Below are positions 22,211 through 35,000 of a stretch of 64,000 nt of DNA, in pieces. The DNA lies in contig JAGVRJ010000012.1 in NCBI GenBank assembly GCA_019059635.1, positions 1,488,001 to 1,552,000 of the forward strand, in the 5' to 3' direction. The DNA comes from Proales similis. Lineage: Eukaryota > Rotifera > Eurotatoria > Ploima > Proalidae. A program made the translations under genes and the position numbers. Each line of letters starts with the position of its first letter. Position 1 is the first letter of the stretch. The notes under the pieces were generated by a model. It searched no databases, was not told the origin of the DNA, and saw nothing but the letters and a program-made list of their open reading frames with translations.

Positions 22211-24300
22211 CTAAGCGGATTGCTGGGACGAGGCATTAGCCTCGGCAAGTTTTGAACTCAATTTTTGAAGTGACTGCTGAACCAGATTGGATTTCTAAAA
22301 TGAAATATTAACTCCATTCAGCGAACTAGGCGCTCCTTGAGCCAACAAAACTTACACTTTTAAATGCCTTTAGCTGCTCTAGAAGACGAGAAAAGGAGGC
22401 AGTGTTTAAATGCGCGGGATAGATTTTATCAATTAGTTTGCACGTTTGTTCGATGAGCTGATCGCAATCGTCGCTGGTCGGCCGGGCTCTAATCGTCGCC
22501 AGCAAATAGTCGTCGAATATCAGATTGGCGAACCATTCGTGTCTGAATTGTTCGAGAACATTTCTATCGCCCAGCGCATGAAAGAATATGTTGAGGAACC
22601 AGCGTTCGAAAAAGTGAACATTGTTTGACGGATAGCGCACAATCGGCAAGAGAACCTTCAAGTTGGTCCAATCGCTCATTTCCATGCACGCAAGAACGTG
22701 ATAAAGAAGCAGAACAGCACACAGCTCGTTTTCTTCGATTTGTGATTTTAGCGCCGACACGATCTCAATTTTCCTCGTCGATATCTTGATCACAATGGGC
22801 GGGCTTGTTTTTGTCTCGTTCTGGTTCAAGGAGGAGCCGGTCGGAGTTGAAGGAGTTGAGGCTGTGCTGCCCAATATAGTCGGCGAGCTGGCCAGCAATG
22901 AGGGCGTGGGCGTGCTCGGCGCCGTTATTGAGTTGGCTGCGTCGTCGTAGAGCTTCTCGTAGTTGTCGGCCATGAAATAAGCCAAATTTGGAAGGAAGTC
23001 GGTTATAAGTGATACATCGATCAACGGCTCCTTGCTAGCTTGGCTGTCGATAATCTCGTGCGACAAAAGACTGATTGAGAGAAGTCGAAGTGCAAACAAG
23101 AGCTCGGGACAGTTCTTAAACAAACACGAGTGATTGTCGGCAAGAAGAAAGGAGCGAACTGAATGTAGAGAGACTCACTCGAGGCAGGAGCTCGTTCTGA
23201 ACGCATCTATTGAGCAACGAGATGACGTTTCGTGCCAATGTGTCGATCACAAACGGATCAGCGAGAATGAACGCCGCCTCTGGTAAATTCTTCTCGAAAC
23301 GTTTTGAATCCAATATCGACTCGATCTCTTTCACTCTTTTCATTTCGAGCCGCTTTTCCTTTACGAGGCTGTGGATGCTCACGCTTAGTTTGAGAACCGT
23401 CTCACTATGAGCCCCTTCACTGGTGAACAAGCTGACAGCTGCATCGTGGTGTGCAGAGTGCGCCTCTTGGGCCCGATTCACCAGACAGTTCTTCAACGTG
23501 GCGTAGAACCAGTTCCTCGTGCTTACGTACAGGGTCGACAGCGTTTCAACCGTGTAAGCAAACAGCTCGCTGCTGGTGCCGATCAACTTGCTCAATTCAT
23601 TCACTTGAACCAAATGGCGCTTGTTGGAGCGTACAAGACTGCTGAACGCGGTCGTGGCCAAGAGCAGGTGCTCGCGCACCAGAACTTGATCAATGTTCAA
23701 GGCGCCATGTGAGCCCGGGTGGCCAGCGCCAATTTCTAGATGCCCGACAAGCTCTTCAAAGTGTCGCACAAACTTCTCAAATAAGATATTCAACTCGTTG
23801 CGAAACACTTGTTTGTCAAGCGCCCATATTTGCCGCTTGATTTCAATCGGCGCGATTTTGTACAAGGCCTCGTTTTTCTGCATGTACTGCAGATGGCTCA
23901 CTTTGACCTTGGGCACACTTTTCATTATTTGCAGGATCAACTGGCTGATTCGAGGATGCGTAATCATGGGGAAACTCTTCTCCAGAAGCTCTTCCAGTTT
24001 GTGTGCGCTCTCTTCGCCGTCCGATCGATTTGCTGACGCCGACAATTCTTGAACACGTTTGAGCAGGATCTCTTTGAGCTCATCGGCCACTTGCGAGTGA
24101 AAATCGAGCCGTCTAACATGGTGAAGGTCCAAAAGGTTAAGTGCTGGCTTCAGGGTTGGAAGTAGGACGCAGTTTTCCTCCTGAAAGTCAGATATAGCCT
24201 TCATCGGATCATCGCAGTTCAGCAGCGAATTGCGTAGCTGCTCGCTGCCGGCAATATTGAGGACTTCAAGTCCAACTTGAATTGGCCCGTTGTCAGACAT
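22211..24300 (-). CDS. NELFB: Negative elongation factor subunit B (COBRA1)
   Basis: Subunit of the nuclear NELF complex that holds RNA polymerase II in promoter-proximal pause together with DSIF. Exons on the minus strand are 23179-24300, 22356-23114 and 22211-22294, all phase 0, giving 654 residues (vertebrate protein about 580). Conserved family blocks are evident: PMKAISDFQEENCVLLPTLK near the N-terminus, LDLHHVRRLDFHSQVADELK, KLEELLEKSFPMITHPRI, and IEIKRQIWALDKQVFRNEL. Later the ILADPFVIDTLARNVISLL block precedes the first intron, and CPELLFALRLLS follows it. A Ser/Thr/Pro-rich insert at about residues 455-490 accounts for part of the extra length. The helical repeats resemble the HEAT-like fold known for this subunit. 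The start codon lies only 154 bp from the divergent aminopeptidase start. Confidence 0.93.
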
Positions 24301-24454
24301 CGCGCCAAGCAGACTAGTAAAGTGGACGGGGCCAGGTTAACACGCTCTTACTCTCTGCGAGCGCGTACGAAATACGCATCATTCTCAAACCAAACTTACC
24401 GAACACGCAAACTCAACACTCATTAACACACACCCACCCTCAGAATATAGCCAA
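24301..24454. promoter_or_regulatory. Short bidirectional upstream region NELFB / aminopeptidase A
   Basis: Only 154 bp separate the divergent start codons, so core promoters of both genes must lie here or within the first introns. No TATA box is evident. Confidence 0.45.
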
Positions 24455-26714
24455 ATGCTGACCAGGTTACGAGCCGGACCTATTATCTACGGCGCCCGGA
24501 GCTTATCCGTCCGCTTCACAAGCACTTACAAGTAGCTCTTAACCCTAAAACAGATCGAGTTCATTTCAGTAATATGGCTGTCAAGACTGCCAGTTAATGT
24601 GTCCCAAGACCTGAGCGATCAAGCTCATGATTCTGTGGTAGTGATCGCCAACGATCTGGAGAATGATTTAGCTTCCGGTGACGAGTTCAAGTTTATCGAC
24701 CATTTAAAGACCTTGAAAAAGGTAGCCAGACTGGATTACTCATGAATCGATTTTATTGCTTGGTCAGTTTGAACTTTTTTAGGTTCATAATGATTTTGAA
24801 AAAGAGCCAAGCCTCACTGTTTTTGAAGATAAGCGACTCGTAAGTAACTTAGAGTGAGCTCTTTCAAAATGGCCGAAACTAGCCAGAAGAGACTAGATCT
24901 ACTCACCGACAGGCCCACTGGACCGCGACTACGACGACGTCAGACGGGTGTCGGAGGCGGCCAAGAACGGTCTGAAGCGAGCGATCAAGAGCGGCTCGCG
25001 GCGCCCTCTTCTGGTCAACGCGGTCAGAGGCCGCTTCGAATTGGCCGACCAGGTGGCTCTCTTGGGCGCCTTGGAGGCGGCCTACACGGTAAGTGAGAGC
25101 TGGAGATCAGACTGAGTGTGAACAGGTCTGACGAGTCGAGTTACAGCCGCTGGAGGTGCGCGAGGCCAAGCAGCAGAGCCAGCTGCTCAAAGTGGACGAG
25201 CTGGGCTTCTGGTCGAAGGAGGCGCAGGCCGCCGAGATGGTCCGGCAAGTGAGCGCGGTCGAGCTCGGCAGAATCGTCGCGCGAGACATCGGAGGCAGCG
25301 ACCCCGAGCGCATGTGTCCCCAGAACGTTCTTCAATACGTTCGGGAAGCATTTTATGGGAGTTGTGTCCAGGTTTAAAGCTTATCCAGTTGACTTGGCTT
25401 TAAGACTGAATCTTATCAAAACCGACTAGATGGAAGTGGTTGAAGGCCAAGAAGTATTCGAACGCGACTATCCTTGTTTCGCTGCGGTCAATCGCGCCGC
25501 CAATGGTGAATGTTAATCGACTGTTTTGAGATTGCAATTTTAATTTCAGTCGCCTTTAAGTGGTTCCTCGACATCGAGGACGAATTGTCAAGCTTCTCTA
25601 TTCGCCACCAGACAAAGAAGACACAAACTTGGTTCTTGTCGGCAAAGGAATGACTTATGACACTGGCGGCGCCGATGTCAAATACGCCGGCAACATGCTT
25701 GGCATGCATCGGTAAAAGGACAACCGACTTCATTCTAGTCATTTTCTTACACAGTTAACGAGCAGAGATAAGTGCGGAGCTGCTTTCGTGGCCGGTTTCT
25801 TCAAAACCTTGTCGATTTTGAAGCCTCGTGGAATTCAAGTGCACGGATTCTTATGCTTGACTCGTAACAATATCGGAGAAGGTATATATCTCACTCAGCT
25901 CTGTCAAAGCTTATCTCATTTTGCTTATCCGTTTGTTGTGATGAGCAGAAAGCTACGTAACGGACGAAATAATCACAGCTCGCTCTAAAAAAAGAATCCG
26001 CGTAGCCCACACTGACGCTGAAGGCAGAATGGCAATTTGCGACTCCCTCTGCGAAGCAAGAGAAAAGGCCCTTGATCTGGTCAACCCTCATCTATACACC
26101 ATCGGTAATTGTCTCTTTCCCTCTCAACAAGTTTACAATTCGTCTTCCAATTCGTTGTGAAGCCACTCTCACTGGCCACGCTGTTCGAACGTACGGAACG
26201 AGCTATTCGGTAGGAAGTGGTAACTTGTTTATTTGCAGCTGTGAGTTAATCCAAGACTCAAGGCCATCATGTCAAACGGGCCGGCTCGTTTCAAACAAAT
26301 TGACCTCGGGTTGCAAGAGAATGGCGAAAAGATCGCCGATCCTTACGAGATATCGAGAATAAGACGGGAAGATTACAAAAAGCACACGTCAAGCACAGAG
26401 TACGAGGACTTGTACCAGGAGCTGATAAAAAACCAGTCTTCAGGCGTTCGTGGGCATCAGGGACCTGCCGCCTTTCTGCTTATGGCCAGTGGCCTCGACT
26501 CGAATGGATTGAATTCAGAGAAGCCGATTCCATTCTCGCACATTGACATTGCTGGCTCTGCAGGTACTTGAGCCTTTAAAACAACAATCTTTCTCAGGTC
26601 TTTTCAAAGTCTTATCTGTTCTTTTTCGTTGTTTAAGGCGATTATCCAGGCATACCGTCGGCCGCGCCATTACCGTCTTTTGCTCTGCAATACATTTTAC
26701 CGCGGCTCAAATAA
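24455..26714 (+). CDS. M17 leucyl aminopeptidase, tandem copy A
   Basis: Cytosolic di-zinc exopeptidase of the M17 family, closest in pattern to the animal group represented by C. elegans W07G4.4 and NPEPL1. Predicted exons: 24455-24465, 24586-24721, 24783-24839, 24897-25088, 25147-25371, 25430-25505, 25561-25711, 25766-25881, 25949-26104, 26163-26209, 26263-26563 and 26638-26714 (514 residues; all phases agree). Metal and catalytic residues are present: the Lys and Asp of VGKGMTYDTGG, the Asp of the DKCGAA block split by an intron, and TDAEGR. The C-terminus keeps the HIDIAGSAGDYPGIPS block. The first exon is uncertain: the 11-nt version gives MLTRLPV, while an alternative donor at 24532 would add a longer basic, Arg-rich leader. 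Exons 4-5 are nearly identical to copy B, while flanking exons are diverged. Four introns are absent from copy B. AATAAA at 26732-26737 and 26765-26770. Confidence 0.85.
24887..25350 (+). repeat. Near-identical tract shared with the second aminopeptidase (copy 1)
   Basis: These 464 bp align without gaps to 27216-27679. I count 7 mismatches, about 98.5 percent identity, including a completely identical 58-nt intron (25089-25146). Sequence on both sides drops abruptly to the level of old paralogues. Confidence 0.9.
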
Positions 26715-26844
26715 ATTGTCGCAACTCGCTTAATAAATAATTCATCACGTGAATAAGCAAACGCAATAAATCCACTCAGCATCTGTGCTTCTTTCGTTCA
26801 TTCGTTTTAATCGCGTTATTTATTCAATTCAAGTCCACCACGAA

Positions 26845-28807
26845 ATGACTAGGCTGTAAGTGAAGGGTCTTGATAAGCGAAATTTGCCCGCTTCTTTCCT
26901 GACGAGAATTGTTCGCTTAAGCACTGATTTGCCAGTCCGCGCATCTGAAAATCTGTTTTCTGCGGAGTTTGACTCGATTGTTCTCATTGCCAGCCAATTA
27001 GAACAAGATATTGAGTCTATCGGCCTCTCCAATCATCTGGAGCAGCTTAAAACTATCAAGCAGGTAAAAAATTTATCAAATCCTTTTAAACAAGTCTACT
27101 TAAACTCTTAAAAGAACGACAAAGCATTTGAAAATGAATTGAGCTTGACCGTTGTCAACGGCGTTCGTGTGGTATATTGCAGTTGCAGTTGAACTTAAGG
27201 TGTTATTTTAACTCCAAGAGACTAGATCTATTCACCGACAGGCCCACTGGACCGCGACTACGACGACGTCAGACGGGTGTCGGAGGCGGCCAAGAACGGT
27301 CTGAAGCGAGCGATTAAGAGCGGCTCGCGGCGCCCTCTTCTGGTCAACGCGGTCAGAGGCCGCTTCGAATTGGCCGACCAGGTGGCTCTCTTGGGCGCCT
27401 TGGAGGCGGCCTACACGGTAAGTGAGAGCTGGAGATCAGACTGAGTGTGAACAGGTCTGACGAGTCGAGTTACAGCCGCTGGAGGTGCGCGAGGCCAAGC
27501 AGCAGAGCGAGCTGCTCAAAGTGGACGAGCTGGGCTTCTGGTCGAAGGAGGCGCAGGCCGCCGAGATGGTTCGGCAAGTGAGCGCGCTCGAGCTCGGCAG
27601 AATCGTCGCTCGGGACATCGGAGGCAGCGACCCCGAGCGCATGTGTCCCCAGAACGTTCTTCAATACGTTCGGGAAGCACTTGAAGGCTCGGTGATTAAG
27701 GTCGATGTTGTTGAAGGGCACGAAACGTTCAAGAAAGATTATCCTCTGTTTGCTGCGGTTGATCGGGCTGCCAATGGTTTGTTTCTTCATTTTTAAGATT
27801 GATATCACTGACTCTGACTTTTCTTGCTCAATAGCGGTTCCTCGACACCGTGGTCGCATCATCAAACTTTTGTACGATCCAAGCAGCGAAGGACCGATCG
27901 ATCAAACGCTGTTCCTTGTCGGCAAAGGTGTCACCTACGACACTGGCGGCGCTGATGTCAAGTACGGAGGACACATGGCTGGAATGCATCGGTAAGTGAG
28001 CCTTATTGTACAGATCTGTGAGTTCTTTCGAAACTTGCTTTTTAAGAGACAAATGCGGCGCAGCTTCGGTCGCTGGTTTTTTCAAAACCCTGTCCATCCT
28101 GAAGCCAAAAGGCCTCAAGGTATACGCCAACATGTGCATGGTTCGCAACAGCATCGGCGAAGAGTCCTACGTGGCCGACGAGCTGATAACTGCTCGTTCC
28201 CAGCGTCGAGTCAGAGTTGGAAACACAGACGCAGAGGGACGCATGGCAATGGCCGATTCACTTTGTGAGGCCAAAGAGCTTGCTCTCAGCCAAGTTAATC
28301 CAATGCTGTTCACTGTTGCCACGCTTACTGGCCATGTAATTCGAGCTTTCGGCTGCAATTACACTGGAATCATGTGCAACGGAGTGGCCAGACGCAGTCG
28401 AGTCGACCACGATCTCCAAGAGGCCGGAGATGCTCTCGCCGACCCTTACGAGATTTCCACCATCCGCAAAGAGGACTACGAGACAGTCGCCGCCCGAAAC
28501 GAGTATGAAGACGTGCTTCAGTGCACTAACAATCCCTCCAGTTCCGATCCTCGTGGACACCAGTACCCGTCGGCGTTCCTTATTATGGCCAGTGGTTTGG
28601 ATAAGCACAGTATAAATGCCCCCAAAGATCAGCAGCTACCATATTCACACGTTGACATCGCTGGCTCGTCAGGTAAGCTGTCCTTCTTAATCATCTCCTT
28701 GGCAAAGGAGATTCAAAGCTCGACCTTTTCCAGGTCCATATCCGGGCATTCCGACTGGTTCACCGCTGCCCTCTTTCTTTTTCAAGTTTGTTCGCGACCG
28801 GCTCTAA
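26845..28807 (+). CDS. M17 leucyl aminopeptidase, tandem copy B
   Basis: Second M17 aminopeptidase, in direct tandem 130 bp after copy A. Predicted exons: 26845-26855, 27907 is not used; the second exon is 26907-27063, then 27115-27171, 27226-27417, 27476-27776, 27835-27991, 28047-28672 and 28734-28807 (524 residues). The first exon of 11 nt encodes MTR and part of Leu; a downstream in-frame TAA would block reading without the 51-nt first intron, which supports that splice. Zinc and catalytic motifs are intact: VGKGVTYDTGGADVKYGG, the DKCGAA block and VGNTDAEGRMAMADSL. The C-terminus ends PYPGIPTGSPLPSFFF followed by a basic tail. The IYSPTGPLDRDYDDVRRV block typical of this subgroup opens exon 4. 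The gene has seven introns against eleven in copy A. No canonical AATAAA was found between its stop and the converging cadherin gene. Confidence 0.87.
27216..27679 (+). repeat. Near-identical tract shared with the first aminopeptidase (copy 2)
   Basis: Partner of 24887-25350: same length, seven mismatches, identical intron at 27418-27475. It covers exon 4, the intron and most of exon 5 of copy B. Confidence 0.9.
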
Positions 28808-28917
28808 GCGTCTGATTTTTGAAATGATCGCAAATTCTTCCCTTCCGCTTCCCTAGACAATGATAGACTCGTTCAAATTTTAGAATAATCAGTTCCAGCA
28901 GCTTCAATATTTTTTTC

Positions 28918-28923
28918 TTTATT
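28918..28923 (-). terminator. Poly(A) signal of giant cadherin gene
   Basis: TTTATT on the plus strand reads AATAAA on the minus strand, about 80 bp after the cadherin stop codon and about 110 bp from the stop of the converging aminopeptidase B. Confidence 0.5.
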
Positions 28924-29004
28924 TGTTGAATTCACCGTTCAGACACAACGAAAGAAGAGAACATTTATCAAAGAGCTTTAAAGTAAAGTAAATGAGGAAA
29001 GGAA

Positions 29005-32000
29005 CTAGAGATAAAGCCTGCGGACGGGCTCGAAGCCAAGTGGCTCCGATTCAGCTTCCGAATTAAGGTCTTGGTATTCGTTCACTGGCAAATTCAACTC
29101 GTCGGCCAAATTCAAATCATTGAGGTCTTTGAGTACGGGCATGAACTCGTGCAGTTTAGGCTCCCACGAGAGCATGTTGCTCAACCGCTCTACACTTAGG
29201 AGCTCATTATCGGAAATTTGCCAGATCGTAGCCGAAGCCAGGTCTACTTGTTCGGGATAGCTTGCAGCCAAGTTCGACTGTAAGGTGTTACGGCTCAAAT
29301 TTGGCGCAGCGGGTGTGAGGCCGCAAATGGACGAGACTGACGAGGAAGGCGAATACGGTGCACTCAGACTCACCTCTAGAGTCTTTCTCGAGTCACAACG
29401 AGACGACTGCTGGCCCGCCTGGTCGAATCTATCGAATCGGGCGTAGTATGCGATCAGGAAAACGGTGACCGAAACGATTATGAGCGTGACCGCCACAGTT
29501 GTCAACACCAGTACTCGCCTAATGGCGTTTTTATCCAGTGCACCATTGACTGAGGCCGAATCGTCCGTTGTATTTGGCACAATTCGGCCATTGGCCAAAC
29601 TGCCGCTCCAGATTACTGAATAATCCATCGACTTTGTTTGACTTATGGGTATCAATTCATCTTTGTTGATTGTCAAGCTTAACAGCTCATAATTGTCGGA
29701 AGACCATATCCAAATGAAATCGGCAAAGAACAGTTCAATTGGCTGTTGATCCGAAAGGCGAAATTTGTTGCTCCTGGCGTTAAGTCTCAGTTCAATCTCA
29801 CCACTGATCCAAACAATGCTCAGCTGATTTGGCTCCTCTCTAGTAGCGAAAATATCGTCTGCTGACACCCAGGCACGTAGGCCATTGGCACTGGTCAGCT
29901 CCAATAGTTTTACGTCATTTCTCAGCTGTGAATAGAAAACCAAATAAAAATCTAGCCATCACAGAATAACAAATCCAAGTCTTTACCTTGAGCTCGGTTC
30001 GCTGAGTTTGCAAAAGAATCATTTCAGAGAGTTGGTCTCGGTTGTAATGAAATGATAGACGAAGTTCAAATTGGGGCAGCTGGTTGCCTTGAGCTGCAAT
30101 GCGCAAAAACTCCTTGTAAGCTGCGGTCGCTTCCAGCGCGATTTGGCTTTTTCCTTGAAACGCCGAATGGGTCAGAAATTAGAAGGGAGATTATCAAGAG
30201 TTGAACATTTTACCTAAATCACATCTGGTTTGGACAGAGATCGAGTTGAAATGAATAGCGTTGTGCCCGGTGAGCAGATCAAAGTCGTTAAGATAAAAGT
30301 TGTTCACTCTCAGCCGATGGGATGAAAACGGCTGAAGAGAAGCGTCGGGCTTGCCACCTATCCACACATTCACTTTATCGAGTTGTCTCATTTCAAAGTA
30401 TTCGGATCCTTGCTGCAATATTTTTAGACTTGAGTCCAGTATTTGAAACTCGAGTTTATTCTTAAAATTGAATTTAAGTCAAGAGTCGAAAATTGAGAGT
30501 GAAGCAGTTCTTACCTTTTGCTGGTCGATAGACACACGCACCATGTTCCATTGGTTCATGCTTAAGTTTGAAGCTAGTTCAACAGAACGAGATTTCTGGT
30601 CGCTGAGCGACAAGATTGAATCCTTGAGAACAATTGTGAGGCTGGTTGTCTGTGACTCGAGTCGAAAAATCAAATGCTCCGACTGGAGTGAATATTCAAG
30701 CTTGAGCCAAAACTGAATCTGCAATTTCGGATTCGGCCCGACTGAAAGTAACTCATGCTGAATATAACTTAGATGAGTAAACAGCTCGGCTGAGTCGTCG
30801 TCAATAAGTGGGATTAGAGCTGGCCCGACACTCAGTCTCGAACTGCTCTGAAAAATTTGGCGCAGCGGGATTTTGAAGAGTTGTGCTGAAATTGAATCTA
30901 TTGATCGGCATGGCTCTTCAGAAATATCATCACAGATCGAGATGAGCTTTATTTCTAATCTGGTGACTAGCTCTTGAATGGCTGCACGTGAAGTCCGTGA
31001 GACAGCCGCCATACAAAGTTGACCGCATTTCAAATCCCAAAGATTTACTCCAGACTCATAAAGTTGAGTGACCAGCTCCCCGGCTCTTACTGTTGGTTCG
31101 AACTTGAACATTGTGACAGGCTCCTCACCAGCCTTGTAATTAACTAGAACATTCAATTGAACGAATCGAGAAGCGATGCTTAGCTTCTGACTCAAGCGAG
31201 CTACCAGGCTGAACTGAAGCTCGGCTTTGTTTGGCTTGAGCCACAGTATGCAGTTGCTTTTTAGATCAATTGAGCTTAATGCACTGTCCCAAAGCTCACA
31301 TTCATATGTTGAAGAGAACATCGAGTTGAGATCGACCGAGAGCCAGTCTTGGTCTCTTTCATCCGAGTATGAAAGAAGCAACGAAAGTTGTTCAATGGAA
31401 CTTGACTCTTTAGGTTCAAATTCAGCGCCATGCGCACAGAGCTCAAAGCTTGTCTGATTGGCAAAATTCACTTTTATCGGCTGAGCAGCTTTTGCCTTTG
31501 ATGCATTCAGTTGGTAAATCCAGCCAGTGCTGTAATCGACTTGCGCTTGATCTGAATCGGCTATTCTATATTCTTTGAATGATCCAGAGCCGAAATGGCG
31601 TAATTTGTGACGATAGATTCTGTTGTTCATCTCAAACGGTTCACATGAGGACTTTTCAGTTGAATAGAAATTCCGAACATGAACTGGTTGGCTGAAGCGA
31701 TTGGGTTCAACATCAACATGAAGGTCGGTTGACTGGCACTTTGCCCCGTTCAGGCTGCACAATTCAATTTGAAGCATTTGAGCGAAGCGGTTAAAAAACG
31801 GAATGGAGAGTAAATTTCGCTTTAAAACAAGCCGATTTGAAGCATCAATTTCAAACAGGAAGTTATCTTCGATCTTGAGGAGAGCGGACTGAAGCGACCC
31901 GATAATAAATCCATCTAAGTGTACAACTCCCGCATCGGTCGCGAATTGAGCACATTCTTTGTTCAGATCAAGCTGTGTGGGCAAATCGATTTTTACTCGA

Positions 32001-35000
32001 ATTGGTCGAGTTGTAAAACGAGGCAAACTTGTAGCAAGCTGACTAAATAGATTCAGGTGGTAGAGTGCAATCAGATTGCCCATAGTCTGGAACGCTCCTA
32101 GACTCAAGCGAGTATCATTGAATTGCTCGTCAGATAGAAACCGAACGCCGTCTTGGGTGAAATTGATCTTTATCCGTGAATCTTGATCTGACGCACGAAG
32201 GAGCTCTTTTAGCTGAACACCTTCAAGGCGCGCAGAATGCTCTAATCTAACAGTCATTTGCCCACTCTGACGAGGCACCATTGACTCGAGTGTTTCTATT
32301 CTTACTGAAGGCGCCAAAAGTATTTTAATAAATGCGAAAGCTTTTCGTCCATTTGGCAAAGAAGCACACAACTCAAGTTCAATGGTCTCACCGGTGGTCG
32401 GCACTTGTAGAACCTGTCCAATCAACTCGTATCGGCTGGCGGACAGTCGTTTCACGCTCAGATTCAATCTGGATGAAATTTTTTCGCTCATGGGTATTAT
32501 TGTCATTTGCAGACGAGCATTTGAGCTCAAGTAGTTGCCTTGTACAAGCTCGACTTGTCCAAATGCCAATTGCTCATCTGCTGGCCGCTCTGAAAACCAT
32601 CGCTGGAATGTGTAAACATTCTGAGTGAATTGTACCTGGGCATTCTCAATAATGTTCACATTTAAAATGGCAAACCAGCACAAGTCTCTTGTAGAACACA
32701 CTTGTGCCGGTATCTGCACGCTTTGTTGCTCAAGTGAGATCAGCGTTTCGTTGAGCTTTACCTGATGTTCACTCAAGCTAAATAGACGTTGATTTAGAAT
32801 TCGACTTGAGCTCAGAGTTTGTTCGGTGACGCTGTGGAAATTGAAAATCACTGTTCCGATAGAGATCTTTTTGCTTATCTCAACGTTGTATTGAGCAAGT
32901 CGACTCAATTTTTGAGATTCAAATCGAATCTTAACAAAGCCGAACGTCAAGTCACTGCCCTGCCAAAAGTACTTGAGGCTAAGTTTCAAGTTATCCGAGT
33001 CCAACAAAGAAGCAAGGTCGGCTTGAACGCTGATTTCAAGAGCGCCCGAGCCAGAATGATAGACTGCGTCGATGAGCGGCGAATGCTCGACTCGAATCCA
33101 TTCATATTGATCGGGAAAATGTCTTCGAAGGTCGATTATGCTCTTGATGCCACTGCTGGGCGGAAACGTAAAGACAATCGACGGACTATTTGTTGGCTCA
33201 ACGAATTTGATTCTCAATTCAACAGACTCGATAACTCGAAGCGGGAAGTAGCCATCAATAGACACCTTCAACTGCACTGAATGCGTCTGGTTTATCAGCC
33301 ATTTGGCGTTGGCAATCCAAATGAACAAACAAGTATCGTTCAGCCGGAAGATGTTCGAATTGCTTGACATGTGAAGAACAAAGTTGCTCGACTCAGAATT
33401 ACTCAAACAGAAGAGACGCTGAGGAGACCTCTCCTTGACTCGATTGATCGGAACAATAATTTCATCTTGATTGTTTGCTATTCTCGGCAACAGATGATAA
33501 TCGCTTGAAGCACCGTCGATCAAAATTGTAAGTCGGCTTGTGATCGATCGATTCGAAATCTGAGCGCAAATATTCAAGTTGTACTGTGCTCTACTCTCAA
33601 GACCAAGCTTTGATTTGAGTGAAACCATCCCTGTGGATGAATCTATCTCGAATGTCGATTGAGCTTCGTCCGCATTCTCTCCGCAGAAACGGATAACGCT
33701 CGTGTTAAGATAGCTTCTATGACCAAGCAATTCAACAGAAATTATCTTTTGACCAATCGGTGCTTCCTTCCACACACGAGCTCGATAGTGCTTGGCTTTA
33801 AACTCAATTGATTGTAAGCAGTCGAATTGAACACTGAGAATGGCGAACGAGGTGAGATCATTTTGATGCGCCTCCAATGGAAGCTGTAAACTTGATCGTT
33901 GCGATTGAATAAGAGAGCGGCAAACTTGATCGTAAATTTCCAACTTGTTTTGCTCATCGAGTACGATTCGCTTTGTTAGTTGATCAAATTGAATAATTGA
34001 CTCAAAAAGGCTTGCCAGACTCGGTCTTGGTAGTTTTGAAATTGAAATATTCTGCTCGGGCTTGATTGAATTGTCAAATAGATCAAACTGGCGCTTATTA
34101 ATCAAATCCTCGCGTTTAATGGCCAAGGTGTAAACACTTTGGTCCAAGAGCGATTGGCAGAAACCAAGTGGCTGTAACATGAGTTCAATATTAACCAGCG
34201 AAGAGTACTCTGTACTTGGTAGCATCTTGTCTGTGGCCTTGAAGCATCTGATAAGAAATCTCCGCTCCTGCTCCAAACGAGTGCTGGTCAATAACTTTCC
34301 GTCTCTGATCGTAAATTGTCCATCTTCGTTGCCTCGCACCAAGCAGCATTTGTCTGATTGATAATTAATGGTTGACGGAAGTTGCCACAGTTCGCCTGAA
34401 TGAACCAATGATTGGTCAATCAGGCGTTGGTCTTTAAATTGTTCAACATTTAGCCGAGATGAACTCGCTCTGAGAAGATCAAAGTAAACAGTGATTCTGC
34501 TGAATCCAGACTCAGTCCATACTCTGATTACAGCTTTTGTTTCTTCAATTCGGCCATTTTGCAGACATACAAGTTCTCCTTGCTGGTTTAAACCGATCAG
34601 TCGGTCAGCTTTTTCTAATTGAAGCTGCAGGCTGCCTTTCTTGACCACAGAAGCTAATAAATCACCACTGTGACAATTTTCTGAGGCTATTACGTGCCTT
34701 GTCTGGTCCAATTGAGTCTCTTGTTGAATCAGTCGAAGATCGAATTTGATGATAAGTTGATACACAAGTTGATTATCGCTCTCAATAGCAGCCAAACAGC
34801 AGCTGCATGATGGAAAGGTCGTTGTCCAAATGCTTCCGTCCGACCTTATCTGCAGATACTCTTTACTCTGGCCTGTCAGTTTAAGTTCACTCAGCTGACC
34901 AGCAGAAATCGGAGCCAGAGAGTGAAGATTCAAAATTTGCTGACTAAGAGCTTCGAGTTGCACTGTCATCTGTGTCTTGAGTGGCATTGGTATGCCAAAA

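Noticed and set aside
24455-26714. Aminopeptidase A as a decayed pseudogene
   Set aside because: All twelve exons are open, splice phases agree and the catalytic blocks are intact.
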